Below are positions 10,776 to 22,126 of a stretch of 64,000 nucleotides of DNA, piece after piece; within the stretch, counting starts at the first letter, position 1; every line of letters begins with the position of its first letter. Both the position numbers and the translations under genes were made by a program. Under the pieces are notes generated by a model. The model saw nothing but the letters and a program-made list of their open reading frames with translations, made no database searches and was not told the origin of the DNA. The stretch covers positions 21,411,674-21,475,673 of the forward strand of contig OX393579.1 in assembly GCA_947652605.1 (NCBI GenBank), written 5' to 3'. This stretch comes from Elmis aenea (taxonomy: Eukaryota; Arthropoda; Insecta; Coleoptera; Elmidae).

Positions 10776-13017
10776 ATTATTTGCTTTTTTAACTCTTTCT
10801 TTTGCCAAGGGTAGATTGGATAGGCAACATGTCATGCAATTTGCAAAAACGTGAAACTTTGTCACTCTTCTCATTTAATGCTGTTTTTAAAAAAAAGTTC
10901 GTTTTTAATGAAATTTTTACATTTATTGGGTTCATTAGTGTTATGTACCGCTAAATTAATTAACCTTCGAGCGGGCACGCAGCATTATTTACCATGAGCA
11001 GGTACAAGAGTTATGCCATAAATTCATACAAGCAAAACTAAAAATATGAAATACATTTTAGCAAAAATAATTTTTTAATAATTTTTTTGTTAGTTTTAAT
11101 ATGTAATAAACGTTTTTATCGATGTTAGGTTAGGTTGCAGGAATCTTAAAAGAACTGATATTGCAGAAAGAGCTTTCATTACTTTTGAATCTACTGAAGT
11201 ATATCAAATTTTTTAATGTTTTTTGTTTCTTTTACATTTATTAAATCTAGGAATGCAATTCTCTGCTTTTAGGTTTTTAATATTGTGCAGTTAAAACACT
11301 TTTTCGTTTATTACGACCGTCTGCATCAGGTAAATGCGCTATTTACATGAGTTGTAATAAACAGTTTCGTTTAATTAAGTTTACAGTCGCACAAAATGTC
11401 TGGCGCAAAGTGCAACGTATCAGTGTATTTCGTTTCTTGTAAATAACACAGGAACAAACGGTGCCCTTGGTAAACCTCTACTTTTGTGTCTTTGATGTGA
11501 ATTCCATCGAGAAGTCACAAAGTAAAAGTTAATCTGTTCAAAGGAATATGTACATTTTACCTTTAGCATTGTTCTGCATAATTCGATGAATATAATTAAA
11601 TTTAAATTGGGATTTGGTCCAGAAACGTAATCCGTTTTATACCCAAAACAGATTTATGTTTTTGAGCGATATCTTAGGCGTTTTATTAATATAAAATTCA
11701 GTAATAACAAATATTTGGTTACCATACAATATTACTTTGTCATTTCACGAGTAAATCAATACTTTCGCTTAAATTTATTGAATTTTACACAAATCTGGAA
11801 CCTCCGTTCATCCGACACAATAGGATTTTGTGTAACTTACATAGTTGCTTCTATAAAATCTCATTGGTAAACGGTAATGGCACTCAATTCGTTTTCTAGT
11901 CGATAAAATTTGTTTCCACTTTATGTTGTTTCGCTACGCTAAGTTGAGTTTTTATAGTATGCCTTGGTTTTAAGTATATTTATTTGCATTCTCAAACAAA
12001 TGCTACGTAATATAGATGAGATTTAAAAAGAAGCTTATTATTATACTTGTTAAACCTAAAGTACAAAAGCAAATTACACAATTTGTGAAAAAATCGTCAT
12101 AAGATTTTATTGTTCCAGCATATCTTTTTTATTTCGGCTGCATTACCATGATATTACATCGTAAATCTGAATAACTTTACATTTACGAGCATTTTATACA
12201 TTTGTGTTACACTGCGACAATGTAGGTATAAAAGCAGATGTTTAGTGAATCGTTTGAAAAGTTGTCCGAAGAGAGTTAAACAGAGGAATTGTTATTGTTT
12301 CACATTTCAATGAATCAAAAATATTTACAAAATATGAAAAACTTGAATGGATCAATCAATCATCTTCGTATATTAATAACTTAAGTGACGAAGATGCCGT
12401 CAGATTTATTTTATAAACTGGGATAAAGGAGTTTTTCAAAATAACCTACAGCGATAATAGGATAACCTTGTTACTTTAAAACTAAAAACTGGATTTAAGT
12501 GTAATATTGACAACTCTGCTATTGGGATTGATACCGGCATCGTGATACCTAACGTGGCAACGTGGTAACTGGAGAAGCCATTCATAATCGTATAACTTCG
12601 GTTTGACACACTGAGAAGTTCGAAGGTAATAGCAAAGACATTTTTTACTATTATTTCTTCGTCATCCGCCATGTTATTAGCTATTGTACGAGTTGGTTCA
12701 ACCAAAAACCAACTTGATTATTGACTTTTGTCGTACTTCGTTGGAGGCATGTTACATAATATGTTGTTTTGTTTCATCATATCATGTGTAAATCGTATAG
12801 TAGAAAACAACTCTAGGGCGACGAGTTGGTAAAAGTGCAGCCGCTTATTTACTTGCTTAATTAAAAACAATCACAACAGCTGGATTAAAAAAAATACTTT
12901 TGGTTATCTGGGTAGGTACTTAATTTAAAAGCATCAGCCTTTTCATCATAATCAGCAAAAACTCTCTTATTGTTCCTCTCGCAATTTAAATTTTGTAGTC
13001 TACGAGGATAACATTAA
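10776..13017. other. AT-rich stretch, no element ends recognised
   Basis: A short TTAGGTTAGG lies at 11125-11134. A minus-strand frame of 89 codons (12436-12705, beginning MVEPTRTIANNMADDEE) is slightly less AT-rich than its surroundings but matches nothing I know. It has no visible splice context. No TIRs, tandem arrays or RNA genes are seen. Confidence 0.45.
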
Positions 13018-13202
13018 TACACTCAAAGGCACAATTAACCGCCCACGTCTAAAATTCGAGATATTTGCCAGTTTAATTTTTTCTTACTTTTAATATTAAT
13101 TATAATCAATTAAAAACACGAACGAATTACAAAAGCGTACTTAATTGTGTACCTGGATTTTGTTAAAATCCGTTTTTTTCGTATTTAGCGTTGGAGGAGG
13201 GA

Positions 13203-13414
13203 GTAGATAGGGAAGATAATAATATTTTTCTAAAATCACATTTTTCAGTTTTTTTTGTAATAAATCAAAAACGAATCAAAATATCCAGGATTTCTTTTCA
13301 GATTCTTAATCGCCATAAAAATGTGCAACTTTTCTCTAATTTAACCGACCTTTTATCTCTTACCGTTTCCAAGATGGCAATGGTGAGCATCGAAAAAAGC
13401 ACCACCCTGTATAC
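13203..13414 (-). mobile_element. Single arm of the FB4 foldback family
   Basis: This region matches the outer 200 bp of the FB4 arms at 27080 and 28698. It includes ATGTGCAACTTTTCTCTAAT, the CCGTTTCCAAGATGGCAATG motif and the terminal AAGCACCACCCTGTA. Only one arm is present, so it is a truncated or solo end inside the Tc1 element. A 75-codon frame here is repeat sequence, not a gene. Confidence 0.75.
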
Positions 13415-13415
13415 A

Positions 13416-13628
13416 TAATAACGTAACTTTTTTTTTTGTCAGACTTCCATGTTCAACTTTTTTTTTTATTACATAGTTTATTTTTTTAAATTTATTTTAA
13501 TAGATTATAGTTATTAATTAGATATTGCATTAAAAAAAATAACATACCTGCAACGGAAAATTTTGGAAAAAAATGAGTTTCAAAATTGTTTATTATATTT
13601 TACGAAAACTTAGCAATCTTTGTATTTG
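13416..13628 (+). repeat. Segment shared with 22127-22340
   Basis: The sequence from ATAATAACGTAAC through GTCAGACTTCCATGTTCAAC to TTAGCAATCTTTGTATTTGA is nearly identical to 22127-22340. At 22 kb it forms part of the CCGGGTG element (20531-23080). In both places it begins directly beside a CCCTG end of a foldback arm, although the two arms belong to different families. Confidence 0.75.
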
Positions 13629-13665
13629 AGATATTTGCCAGTTTAATTTTTTCTCACTTTTAATA

Positions 13666-13667
<2 letters not shown>

Positions 13668-13697
<30 letters not shown>
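13668..13697. repeat. (TTA)n microsatellite, LINE tail
   Basis: About ten TTA units form the 3' tail of the adjacent minus-strand LINE fragment. A target duplication TAATATTATTTAT is seen at 13661-13672 and 14092-14104. Confidence 0.75.
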
Positions 13698-14091
13698 CCG
13701 GTGACCTCTTTTACCAGCGGTGTCGAGGTTATGAATTTTTTCCAGGCATTCCTATCCTTGGCTTTTGTTCTTGCTAGGTTCCATGTTACGTCTTTTTTTT
13801 TAAGGATGTTTGCTATTATACTGTTCCAAGTTTTCCTTGGGCGTCCGCGTCTCTTGCTATTTCCGGTAACCATTTCCCATATCACTTTTACCGTGTTTTG
13901 TTCCTCCATTCTATTGAGATGTCCGAACCATCTGAGCTGTTGGGTCTCGATTTTTGCCAATACACTTATAATTTTTAAATTATTTCTTATCGTTTCGCTC
14001 CTCACTTTATCCATTCTTGTCACTCCCTCGATTTTTCTCAAAATTTTCATTTCGCAAGCTTCTATACTACTTTTCAGGCGGTGTATTATTC
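13694..14091 (-). pseudogene. LINE ORF2 C-terminal fragment, 5'-truncated insertion
   Basis: The minus-strand frame encodes the region downstream of the reverse transcriptase in RTE/jockey-like LINE proteins. Motifs include IIHRLKSSIEACEMKILRKI, then QQLRWFGHLNRMEE and RRGRPRKTW, and it ends in a basic KDRNAWKKFI block. The RWFGHLxRM...GRPRKTW pairing is typical of these endonuclease-reverse transcriptases. It ends at a (TTA)n tail and is flanked by a 12-13-bp duplication. That is the signature of a target-primed, 5'-truncated insertion, here into copy 2 of the Tc1 left end. The frame is open, but the fragment is too short to be functional. Confidence 0.8.
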
Positions 14092-14307
14092 TAATATTAT
14101 TTATAATCAATTAAAAACACAAACGAATTACAAAAGCGTACTTAATTGTGTACCTGGATTTTGTTAAAATCCGTTTTTTTCGTATTTAGCGTTGGAGGAG
14201 GGAGAAGTCGTAATCTTTTGAGTTCATTTGTTCGTGATTGCTATTGTTTAGTTCAAGTTTGGTGTTACATTTGTGTTTGTTGTTCATTCTTATTAAGTTT
14301 AATTGTC

Positions 14308-15334
14308 ATAACGGCAACAAATAATGCCTTGGATGCGGCTGCCGTAGCTAGGGCTGTCGCGTTGGTAGATGATGGCCGAAGTCAACGTTACTTGGCTCGT
14401 ATGCTGGGGGTGCCCCGTACAACAGTACGAGATGCCACTAGATGCTACCGGGAGACCGGCTTGTATACCCGAAGACCAGATCAAGGTCGCCAGAGGTGCA
14501 CATCTGCTTAAAACGATAGATTTATGACACAGTATGGTGTTAAGAAAAGGCGCTCATTACTGCAACGCATGCCCGTAACCAACTGTATAAAGTTTGAGGG
14601 GTCAGCATTAGTGAAAGAACTGTAAGAAGAAGGTTGACTGAAACAAATTTAACAGCTTTTAGACCAGCTCGAAGTCCAGAATTGCTCCCCCAGCACCGGA
14701 GAGTTCGACTTCGTTGTGCCCAAGTAAACGTGCAATGCTCTGTGAACCGATGGAAGAATGTTCTTTTCTCGAACAAGTCAAGAATCTGTTTAAGAGGACT
14801 AGATGGACGACAGCGAGTGTACGGACGCCCAAGCGAACGATTTGCACCCTGTACAATGGTCGAATCCGTGAATTACCATGATGGGTTTGGAGCGGCATGT
14901 CGTACGAGGCTCGCACTTGACTTAGTGGTATTCGAACGTGGTGGATTGACAGCTCTCCGGTACGTGTAAGACATCTTGGAAGAGCATGTCGTGCCATTGG
15001 GGCCATTTATTGGTGACAATTTCCAATTAATGCACGATAACGCGCGGCCACACGTAGCCAGAATCGTTTCCGATAACTTGGATGCTGTGGGCTTCCAAAG
15101 ATTGGACTGCCCTGCACGGAGTCCCGACCTCAATCCTATAGAACATGTATGGGACAATCTAAAGAGGCGCATAAAAAGTCGAATACATGATCAACAACAT
15201 TGCAAGAGTTACGGATAGCGGCTCAAGAGGAATGGCCCAACATACCGCAAACAGACATCCAGGATATCATCGATGGTCTTCCTAATCGCCTCCAGCAAGT
15301 CATCAGAGCACGTGGAGGCAATGCACGTTATTAA
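14308..15334 (+). pseudogene. Tc1-type transposase (DD34E), inactivated
   Basis: The N-terminal HTH reads SQRYLARMLGVPRTTVRDA and is followed by the RETGLYTRRPDQGR linker. A second HTH part ends RTVRRRLTETNLTAFRPARS. The catalytic domain shows WKNVLFSNKSRI, where the usual FSDES has become FSNKS. The first catalytic Asp is therefore Asn (codon at 14772-14774). The second Asp is in MHDNARPHVA (codon 15036-15038). The Glu is in SPDLNPIEHVWDNL (codon 15141-15143), exactly 34 residues later. The reading frame ends GGNARY-stop at 15332-15334. Stops and frameshifts occur near 14509, 14560-14620, 14968 and 15190. The start codon is uncertain. It would cut and paste its element at TA sites, but this copy cannot be active. 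Confidence 0.85.
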
Positions 15335-15815
15335 ATATTTGGAAAAAACAATTACCATGCAGTCTGTAGTGTGTAATTGTAGAGCTCCGGAATGGTTTGC
15401 AATTAAGGACTTTTTCGTAAAATGTTTACTTTTGTGATAAAAAAAACACAAAAACACATTCGAATTTTGTAATTCGTTTGTTTTTCCAATTCCTGATTTA
15501 GTTTTTAATTTATTGTAATTAATATTAAAAGTCATAAAAAATTAAACTGGCAAATATCTCGAATTAGAGGTGGGCGGTTAATTGTGCCGTTGAGTGTAGT
15601 TTTTTGTTTAGCCTAAATAGCGAGCAAATTTTCAACTTTTTTTTTGGTTTCATCCTTCATTAGTTTAACTTTAAAGTTTCAAATCTAAAGTTGTTAGGTA
15701 GTTTGCATTTAACTATTCGCCAAAAGTTAACCAACTCTGCTGTGTGCCGCGATAGCTCACACTTGAGAAAAATTTCAGTCGGCTTTCAAACGCAATCCAA
15801 AAGACGTTTTGCGCC

Positions 15816-16121
15816 GATTCTTGACACAACGGAGACCAAGCAACTATCAAAACGGTGGACAGCAAGAGGCAAACCAGCTGCGAGCTGCGAAGATGGCAAA
15901 AGCACTTAAATCGGTTGGAATAGTTTTGGCGATGGTATTTTAGAACGTGTAAGATATTCTTTTGGTTATTATCTTAAAAACAGTAAAGCTATGAATATAG
16001 AGTACTACGCCAACCTACTTGACCAGGTTGTACCAGAAAATTTGCGAGAAACGACCCGCATTACCGAAAAAAAAAAGTTTAATAGGAATAACACGCCTTG
16101 CCACAAGTCTTTTATTACTGC
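15816..16121 (+). pseudogene. Mariner transposase fragment, heavily decayed
   Basis: The translation shows TETKQLSKRWTARGKPA, matching the mariner ETKxQSxxW block after the first catalytic Asp. In other frames it shows a KSVGIVLAMVF-like strand, then IEYYANLLDQ and NRNNTPCHKS. The last is the HQDNAPCHKS block with the second catalytic Asp changed to Asn. Several frameshifts and stops separate these pieces. No TIRs are found around it. It lies just outside the Tc1 right end and is unrelated to the mariner at 40.4 kb in the blocks I can compare. Confidence 0.6.
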
Positions 16122-16169
16122 TGATAACAACTGCACAGTGTAGTGAAACATTAGTTTTACACTGCACGA

Positions 16170-17769
16170 CCGTTTTGCAGTGACACCAACAACGAAGGGT
16201 ATTTTAAGATCGATGGATATTATATTTTAACTGAAAAACAAAGACATGTCCTCCTTCTGGTTATCATATGGTAACCCGAACTGAACTCTATCAACTGCAA
16301 CTATTCGATCGGTCATCGGGATATCTATCTCTTATATTAAGAAAGATACCTTCAGTGGCGCGAATTAAGTGGTACATCACGTGTGCAGCTGTTAGCTGTA
16401 CTGAACATACATGGGCGCACTACATGCGGTTCGGGCCGGTCCACAATCTAAACCTAAACCGTGGCAATGCTTTGTCAACTGGGCATGTGAAATAGGCGCC
16501 AGGCGTGAGGGGCGCGTGGGTTCCTCACGCTTCGCCCTGGACAGTGCGTAACATTTCCAAGATATTTTTTGTTCCCGGGAAACTAGAAATTTAAAATCAA
16601 TATTCACGGGAATCTCGGGAAATTTTAAACAGTTAAATTATAAAGGAAGATTGTAAAAATGTTTAGAAAAAGTAAGATAAAACTATTTTAAAAACATTGT
16701 ATTTAATTCATAATTAAAAAACCTACAGTAAATTATTATGTAGTAACAAAAAAAATATATAACATACTTGGTAATTGCACTGAGCTAATTTATTTTTTCA
16801 ATTACAACTGCGAACCGAGAATCGGGACGGGAGTTCCCCGGAATAACCCACTAATGCTATGCTACCAACCTAAACTACACGTAACACACACACCTGAGCA
16901 TACTGCAGAGTAGCGGCTCGGACAAAAAGATTTTCATGACTTTTATTTTTTTTAAATACGCAATATACACACTCAAATCCGTTTCATAATCAAACAGATT
17001 AATTGTTTTGTAAAATAATGTTATTTTATCTTTTATTGCCTTTTGTTGAGACGCATTGCCGTCCATATTGAAATACATTAATTTGTAGGGGATTTTAATT
17101 TTTGACTTCCTAACGAGTAGCGACCGTATACGAGGTAAAAGTGTAGTTGTTTATAATTTTTTCCCCGCGAAATTTTTTGTTTTTCCAGGTAAACAAAAAA
17201 AAAAAAAAAAAAAAAACGGAAATTCCCGGACTGACTAAAATACGTTAAGTATCTGGTGCCCTTTGCCGCAAAACGTCCCTGCAAATTTCTGTCAGTGCAC
17301 CGTGATTCCTCTGTTTAAACCAATAGTTAAAATGGCCCTGCGCTTCAGCCTGATTGACGAACCCAAGAATAGGCACTGTGAATTCCCGTTTTGCCGTTTA
17401 TAGTCACGTAATGACATAATGTTTTGTTTTTTATAATAATAAATTGTTATTCATAATAAAATTATTTTTTGCAATAGGTACATGTTTTCATCATTTTGCT
17501 ACTTAAAAATAAAATACCTATGTTAAAAAGGGACACTATTTTAGGTATTTGCCAAAGGGCCAAAAACATTGCTGTGGCCCTGGTTCAGATGTTTGAAAGC
17601 GGTTTAAATTTAAATAATTGGTTTTGTAGAAATGTGCTGGTTCGATATTGCTGTTTAAAAAAAGTACTGGTTCAGTTAAAATTTTAGTTCAGGTGCTATA
17701 CAATCGCAGCTTATATCCTTAATACCCCTTTTCCGCCACGTAGTTGCGGACTCGTAACTACTCTCCATA
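16170..17769. other. Mixed region with GC-rich patch and hAT-like CCGGGAA sequence
   Basis: The patch at about 16380-16550 is unusually GC-rich, including AGGCGTGAGGGGCGCGTGGG. A TTCCCGGGAAACTAG block at 16570 and GGAAATTCCCGGACTGAC at 17219 resemble remnants of hAT elements rich in CCGGGAA. A pure A run of about 22 lies at 17195-17216. I see no coding motifs. Confidence 0.4.
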
Positions 17770-17771
17770 TA

Positions 17772-19314
17772 CAGGGTGCCCATTTTTCTAACCTGTTGTA
17801 TAGGTAACTCCGTTAATATTAGAGATACAGAAACGTTTAAATTAGCAAATATGTGCAGAATTTAAAGGAAAAACTCATACCAATTTCGAATTTGACCTAC
17901 GTCCTCAACTTTTTGACATATTTTGAAAAAACTGAAAAATGTCGATTTTTTTAAACTTGAATAATTCCGTAACCATATGAGTTAGAACCAAAATAAAAAT
18001 TGGCTCTTATAGATGTTTTTACGTAGATTTTAAATATGTTAACGAAATTTTCATAGCACTTTCGAATTTCGAGTTATAGCACAAACTTGCATTTTTTTAA
18101 ACGGAAGTCATAGTTGGCTATGGTCTTATTAAAAAGGTTATTTTTTTCTCGTTTCAATGATATAAGGGTTGTTATGCTTTACTTTTGTAGTTTTTCTTTA
18201 AATAAGCAAAAATCATTTTACATGTTCACTGCGTACTAATAGAGGGGAGTTATCCCGTGTTGATGTTCTTTTTTTTTCGAGGTGACATTTAAGAGTTATC
18301 TTAGTGTAGCAGTTATTAGCCAGTTACAAATTTTAAAAACAAAACCTCAGAGTTTGTCAAATAAAATTTATTGTTTGTTATACGTATAAATCTCTCTCTC
18401 GTGTTGATCAAAATTTTTGATTGAGTTTATTGTAAATTTCAAAAACAATGTTTTCTAATGAAAAAAGAAACGACATGCTTTTTTATTACTAGGCTTGTAA
18501 TAGAAATAGTAGAAATTCAAGTGAAATGTATTTGCAAAGATTTATGGAAAGGAGGCAACCAAGAAAGAAATTATTGTCGTTATTAGAAACCAATTTAAAA
18601 AAATACAGGTCATTTACAAAATCCAAAGGTTTGAAAATTAAATTTAAGCAAGAAGATGAAGAGAGAGTCCTAGAATACGTAAATTATAAACCAACATCAT
18701 CTACCCTACCCGGGAGATGTCCCTTGAATGTGGTGTCAACTGAAAAGGCCGTAACTGGCTAATAATTGCTACACTAACGATAAGAGACAACTCTTAAATG
18801 TCGCATCGAAAAAAAAAGAACATCAACACAGGATAACTCCCATCTATTAGTAGGCAGTGAACATGTAAAATGATTTTTGCTTATTTAAAGAAAAACTACA
18901 AAAGTAAAGCATAACAACCCTTATATCATTGAAACGAGAAAAAAATAACCTTTTTAATAAGACCACAGCCAACTATGACTTCCGTTTAAAAAAATGCAAG
19001 TTTGTGCTATAACTCGGAAATCGAGAGTGCTATGAAAATTTCGTTAACATATTTAAAATCTATGTAAAAATATCTATAAAAGCTAATTTTTATTTTGGTT
19101 CAAACTCATATGGTTACGGAATTATTCAAGTTTGAAAAAATCGACCTTTTTCAGTTTTTTCAAAATATTTCAAAAAGTTGATGACGTAGGTCAAATTTGA
19201 AAATGGCATCAGATTTCCCTTTAAATTCTGCACAAATTTGCTAATTTAAACGTTTCTGTATCTCTAATATTAACGGAGTTACCCATACAACAGGTTAGAA
19301 AAATGGGCACCCTG
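17772..19314. mobile_element. Foldback element FB2 with transposase 5' end in its loop
   Basis: This is a 1543-bp element with ends CAGGGTGCCCATTTTTCTAA, bounded by TA at 17770-17771 and 19315-19316. The arms at 17772-18327 (556 bp) and 18751-19314 (564 bp) are close inverted copies. Each carries AACTCCGTTAATATTAGAGA near the end and ATGACTTCCGTTTAAA-type sequence further in. The 423-bp loop contains the start of an HTH transposase on the plus strand. The right arm begins inside that coding frame. I infer that the 5' end of a transposon was kept and its terminal 560 bp were copied back in inverted orientation. Confidence 0.88.
18448..18762 (+). pseudogene. N-terminal HTH of a DUF4817-type transposase (FB2 loop)
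   Basis: From an ATG at 18448-18450 the frame reads MFSNEKRNDMLFYY, then a TAG stop (18490-18492). It continues ACNRNSRNSSEMYLQRF, then ERRQPRKKLLSLLETNLKKY and RSFTKSKG. The pattern F-S-N-E-E-x-x-D-M-L-x-x-Y-G-E-C-N-R-N...A-x-x-Y-x-x-R-F-P-x-R-x-x-P...GSF is that of the DUF4817 HTH seen at the N-terminus of arthropod transposases with a DDE_3 catalytic domain (from memory). The frame runs into the inner end of the right arm and stops there after 104 codons. The ATG lies about 676 bp inside the left terminus. The HTH would bind the transposon ends. The internal stop and truncation make it inert. Confidence 0.75.
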
Positions 19315-19319
19315 TATAC

Positions 19320-20528
19320 CAATACACACCTGGTAGGTGCGGTCCGGTCCTGTTTTATCGGAAGCTATTGGTAAAAACCGTGGCGCACGTCTAGTGGTAA
19401 ACGTACGTGCAAATGGGGCACTTGCCCCCCCCCCGGAATCGAGTAAAAATAGTACTTGTAAAAACAAATCATAAAGATTACAAAATTAAATTACAATTTA
19501 TATATGATTGTTTATCTCTATGCTTTGCTCCCCCTTGGAAAATTTTCTGCGGACGCCCATGACGAATCAATAATGGGAAGGAAAGTTTTTGATGCTCTAA
19601 TTTTGAAAAAATAAAAGTTTTTATTTCTGCCCTACCAAGTGTTATAAAGTATTCATTAGTTTATAGAACGTTATAATTCAACAACAGCGTAATAAACTAG
19701 TCCGATTTTATCTTTCTCACTAGTTCGTTAAATCAAGTAGAACGATTTTTTTGTTTAAAGTGCCTCGGTTTTTATAAAACGGGCGCAAATTTATACCAGT
19801 CCAACACGTGTTGCAAGTAGAACTATAGTGTAGGACAATTTTGAAAGCAAGGCACGTGATACGAGATCTTAAAGCTTTCCAACTTTCCCAGTCATTGTAC
19901 TTTTAACAAAGCCTGTCGCTTGTTATGTTATACACTTTTTGTTGATAGCGAACGGCTTCGGAAAACTTCTTCCAGACTAATTTTATGTGAAAACATCTTT
20001 ATTTAGAATCTCTTAAATTATATTAAATTTTATGTAGGTATAAAATTGGAAAAATTAAATTAAACAGCAGTTTAATTTAATTTTGAAGCCACTAATAAAT
20101 TGGTTTAAGCAATTTTTAGACCTACGCTGAAACCTTACATAATAAATATAGGAGCAATTTGATATTCTTATATTAATATTAAACACTCAAAATTAAAGCT
20201 TAATTGATGGGAGGAGAACTGATTGTATTAACGAAAACGTATATTTAATTAAACTCCTTGTATCATTTTTTTATTGGTGTGATACTAATTGTTTCGAAAT
20301 ATGGCCTCTCGTGTTGTACAAATGTCTCAAAAAATAGTTAAAAACTAAAAATTATTTAACTTCTTCGTTCCTATTTATAAAAATATCGATTGTTAGTAGT
20401 ACAACATAATAGTGGGCTTAGTAGTCTACTTGGAAAATACAGGTTTACCTTTTAAATGCATTCGCTTTAAGAAAAGACAAAGAAGCACTGTATAAAATGA
20501 AGAAGTAATTTCTGTAAATTTTACATAA
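19320..20528. other. AT-rich stretch with one GC-richer patch
   Basis: A patch at 19330-19450 has a C-run at 19427-19435 and TGCGGACGCCCATGAC at about 19547. It may be a remnant of a repeat, but I cannot name the family. The rest shows nothing recognisable. Confidence 0.4.
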
Positions 20529-20640
20529 TACCGTGTGCTTTAGTTTAACTATGGCACCCCCATAACTTTGTTATTTTAAGAGAAAACCCATGTAAACCAA
20601 TTTTTTTTTTAAATCGCAGAAAAGTTGCTATGTACATATA

Positions 20641-22126
20641 CAGGGTTATTCAAATTCGAGGCCCACCATGGGGATCTCGCTTATTATAATAGCTAGAGTA
20701 TAGGTTTAAATTTGGCAAAGTTGCTAAATTCGATGCTCATTGATAATCCAAAGAGAAATTGGAAATATCTGAAACGGTATCCGTGAAAATTAGGAAAAAC
20801 TGGAAAATGCGATTTTTGAAAATCGTCTTTAACTTCTTTGGAATTTGAAATATTTTAAATGTGTAAAGACATTGCCCAAGCAACTTTTCAAGCCAAATCG
20901 AATGGTCGTTACAAATTTTTGCTAGATTGATTCGTTTTTGTTTTATGACAACCAACTTTGTTTTTTCTTATAAGCACAATTTTTCCTATTTACATAATCA
21001 AATAGCATTAATTTTTCTGAATACATTGAGATATCACACATGGTATTTTACTTCCACATTAATTGTCAAATTTGAAAAAATACGTTTCAAACAATAACAA
21101 CTATAAATCAGGTAGGTCGGTCATTGCAGTTTATGTTGTTTCCATGACAACCAATCAACAAACTCAAAGTTTTGAAAGCCTATTATTTGTTACATTAATA
21201 AATTCGTAAATATTAACTTTAATAGCGAAAAACAAACGCGATATGCTCCGAATTTTTTATACCGTTCTTTTAAGTTTTGTTATACTTTATCACATGCTTT
21301 ATACAAATTTACTTAAGTTTCTGTTTAACATAGAAAAATAGTGTTTTTTCTGATATGTTTATAATAAAAATGTTTTTTTTATTGTTATCTGAAACCTTTC
21401 TGCCATATTTTTCTCTAATTTTAGCAAAAGCCTCATATTTCCCTGTTTCTGTGCAACGAACAAAAATATGTGTGCGAGGGTTGTCTTCTATCTGGATATG
21501 TTTCTGCATATCGTTGACTTAACAGTGTAGAGTTCCTATTCAATGAATAAAAAATTAAAGTTTATTTTTACGAATTTATTAATGTGACAAGTAACAGACT
21601 TTTAGTTTGTTGATTGGTAGTCATGGAGAAACAACATAAACTACAATGACCGGCCTACCTGATTGATAGTTATTGTTTGAAACGTATTTTTTCAAATTTG
21701 ACAATTAATGTAGAAGTAAAATACCATGTGTGATATCTCAATGGATTCAGAAAAATTAATGCTATTTGATTATGTAAATAGCAAAAATTGCGTCCATAAG
21801 CAAAAACAAAGTTGGTTGTCATAAAACAAAAATGAATCAATCTAGCAAAAATTTGTGACGACCATTCGATTCGGCTTGAAAAGTTGCTTGGGCAATGTCT
21901 TTACACATTTAAAATATTTCAAATTCCAAAGGAGTTATAGACGATTTTCAAAAATCGCATTTTCCAGTTTTTCTTAATTTTCTCGGATACGGTTTGAGAT
22001 ATTACCAATTTCTCTTTGGATTATCAATGAGCATCGAATTTAGCAACTTTGCCAAATTTAAACCTATACTCTAGCTATTATAATAAGCGAGATCCCCATG
22101 GTGGGCCTCGAATTTGAATAACCCTG
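20641..22126. mobile_element. Foldback element FB3, CAGGGTTATTC ends
   Basis: This is a 1486-bp element with arms at 20641-21222 and 21553-22126, more than 570 bp each and similar throughout. The ends read CAGGGTTATTCAAATTCGAG and the arms then carry CCACCATGGGGATCTCGCTT. TA precedes the left end, but the right end reads CCCTGATAATA, so the right TA is lost or shifted. The 330-bp loop holds a minus-strand frame. A related foldback without the outer ends lies at 48715-49562. Confidence 0.82.
21309..21509 (-). CDS. Uncharacterised 66-codon frame in the FB3 loop
   Basis: This frame begins MQKHIQIEDNPRTHIFVRCT and continues ETGKYEAFAKIREKYGRKVS before becoming low-complexity. It lies wholly in the unique loop of FB3. 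The ATG is about 617 bp from the right terminus, close to the 676-bp spacing of the transposase start in FB2. I do not recognise the sequence. It does not match the DUF4817-like pattern seen in FB2. It could be the first coding part of a different transposase or a chance frame. No catalytic residues or membrane segments are visible. Confidence 0.3.
   Translation of the reverse strand: MQKHIQIEDNPRTHIFVRCTETGKYEAFAKIREKYGRKVSDNNKKNIFIINISEKTLFFYVKQKLK

Larger units (their letters stand above)
13020..15596 (+). mobile_element. Tc1-family transposon, internally duplicated and interrupted
   Basis: The left end CACTCAAAGGCACAATTAAC and the right end, CACTCAACGGCACAATTAAC on the other strand, form TIRs of about 80 bp with few differences. 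TA duplications lie at 13018-13019 and 15597-15598. The left part occurs twice. Copy 1 runs 13020-13202 and breaks at a GTTGGAGGAGGGA site. Copy 2 restarts at 13628 inside the TIR and reaches the same GTTGGAGGAGGGA at about 14189. Between them lie a foldback arm (13203-13414) and a piece of another element (13416-13628). Copy 2 also carries a LINE insertion at about 13668-14091. The transposase follows at 14308-15334. Confidence 0.8.

Noticed and set aside
11125..11134. TTAGGTTAGG, possible insect telomere repeat
   Set aside because: There are only two units. Similar CCTAACCTAA pairs at 24060 and 37505 are equally short, so this is not evidence of an interstitial telomere array.
12436..12705. 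89-codon minus-strand frame beginning MVEPTRTIANNMADDEE
   Set aside because: It looks slightly protein-like, but there is no recognised motif, no second exon and no splice context. A chance frame of this length is plausible in a 64-kb window.
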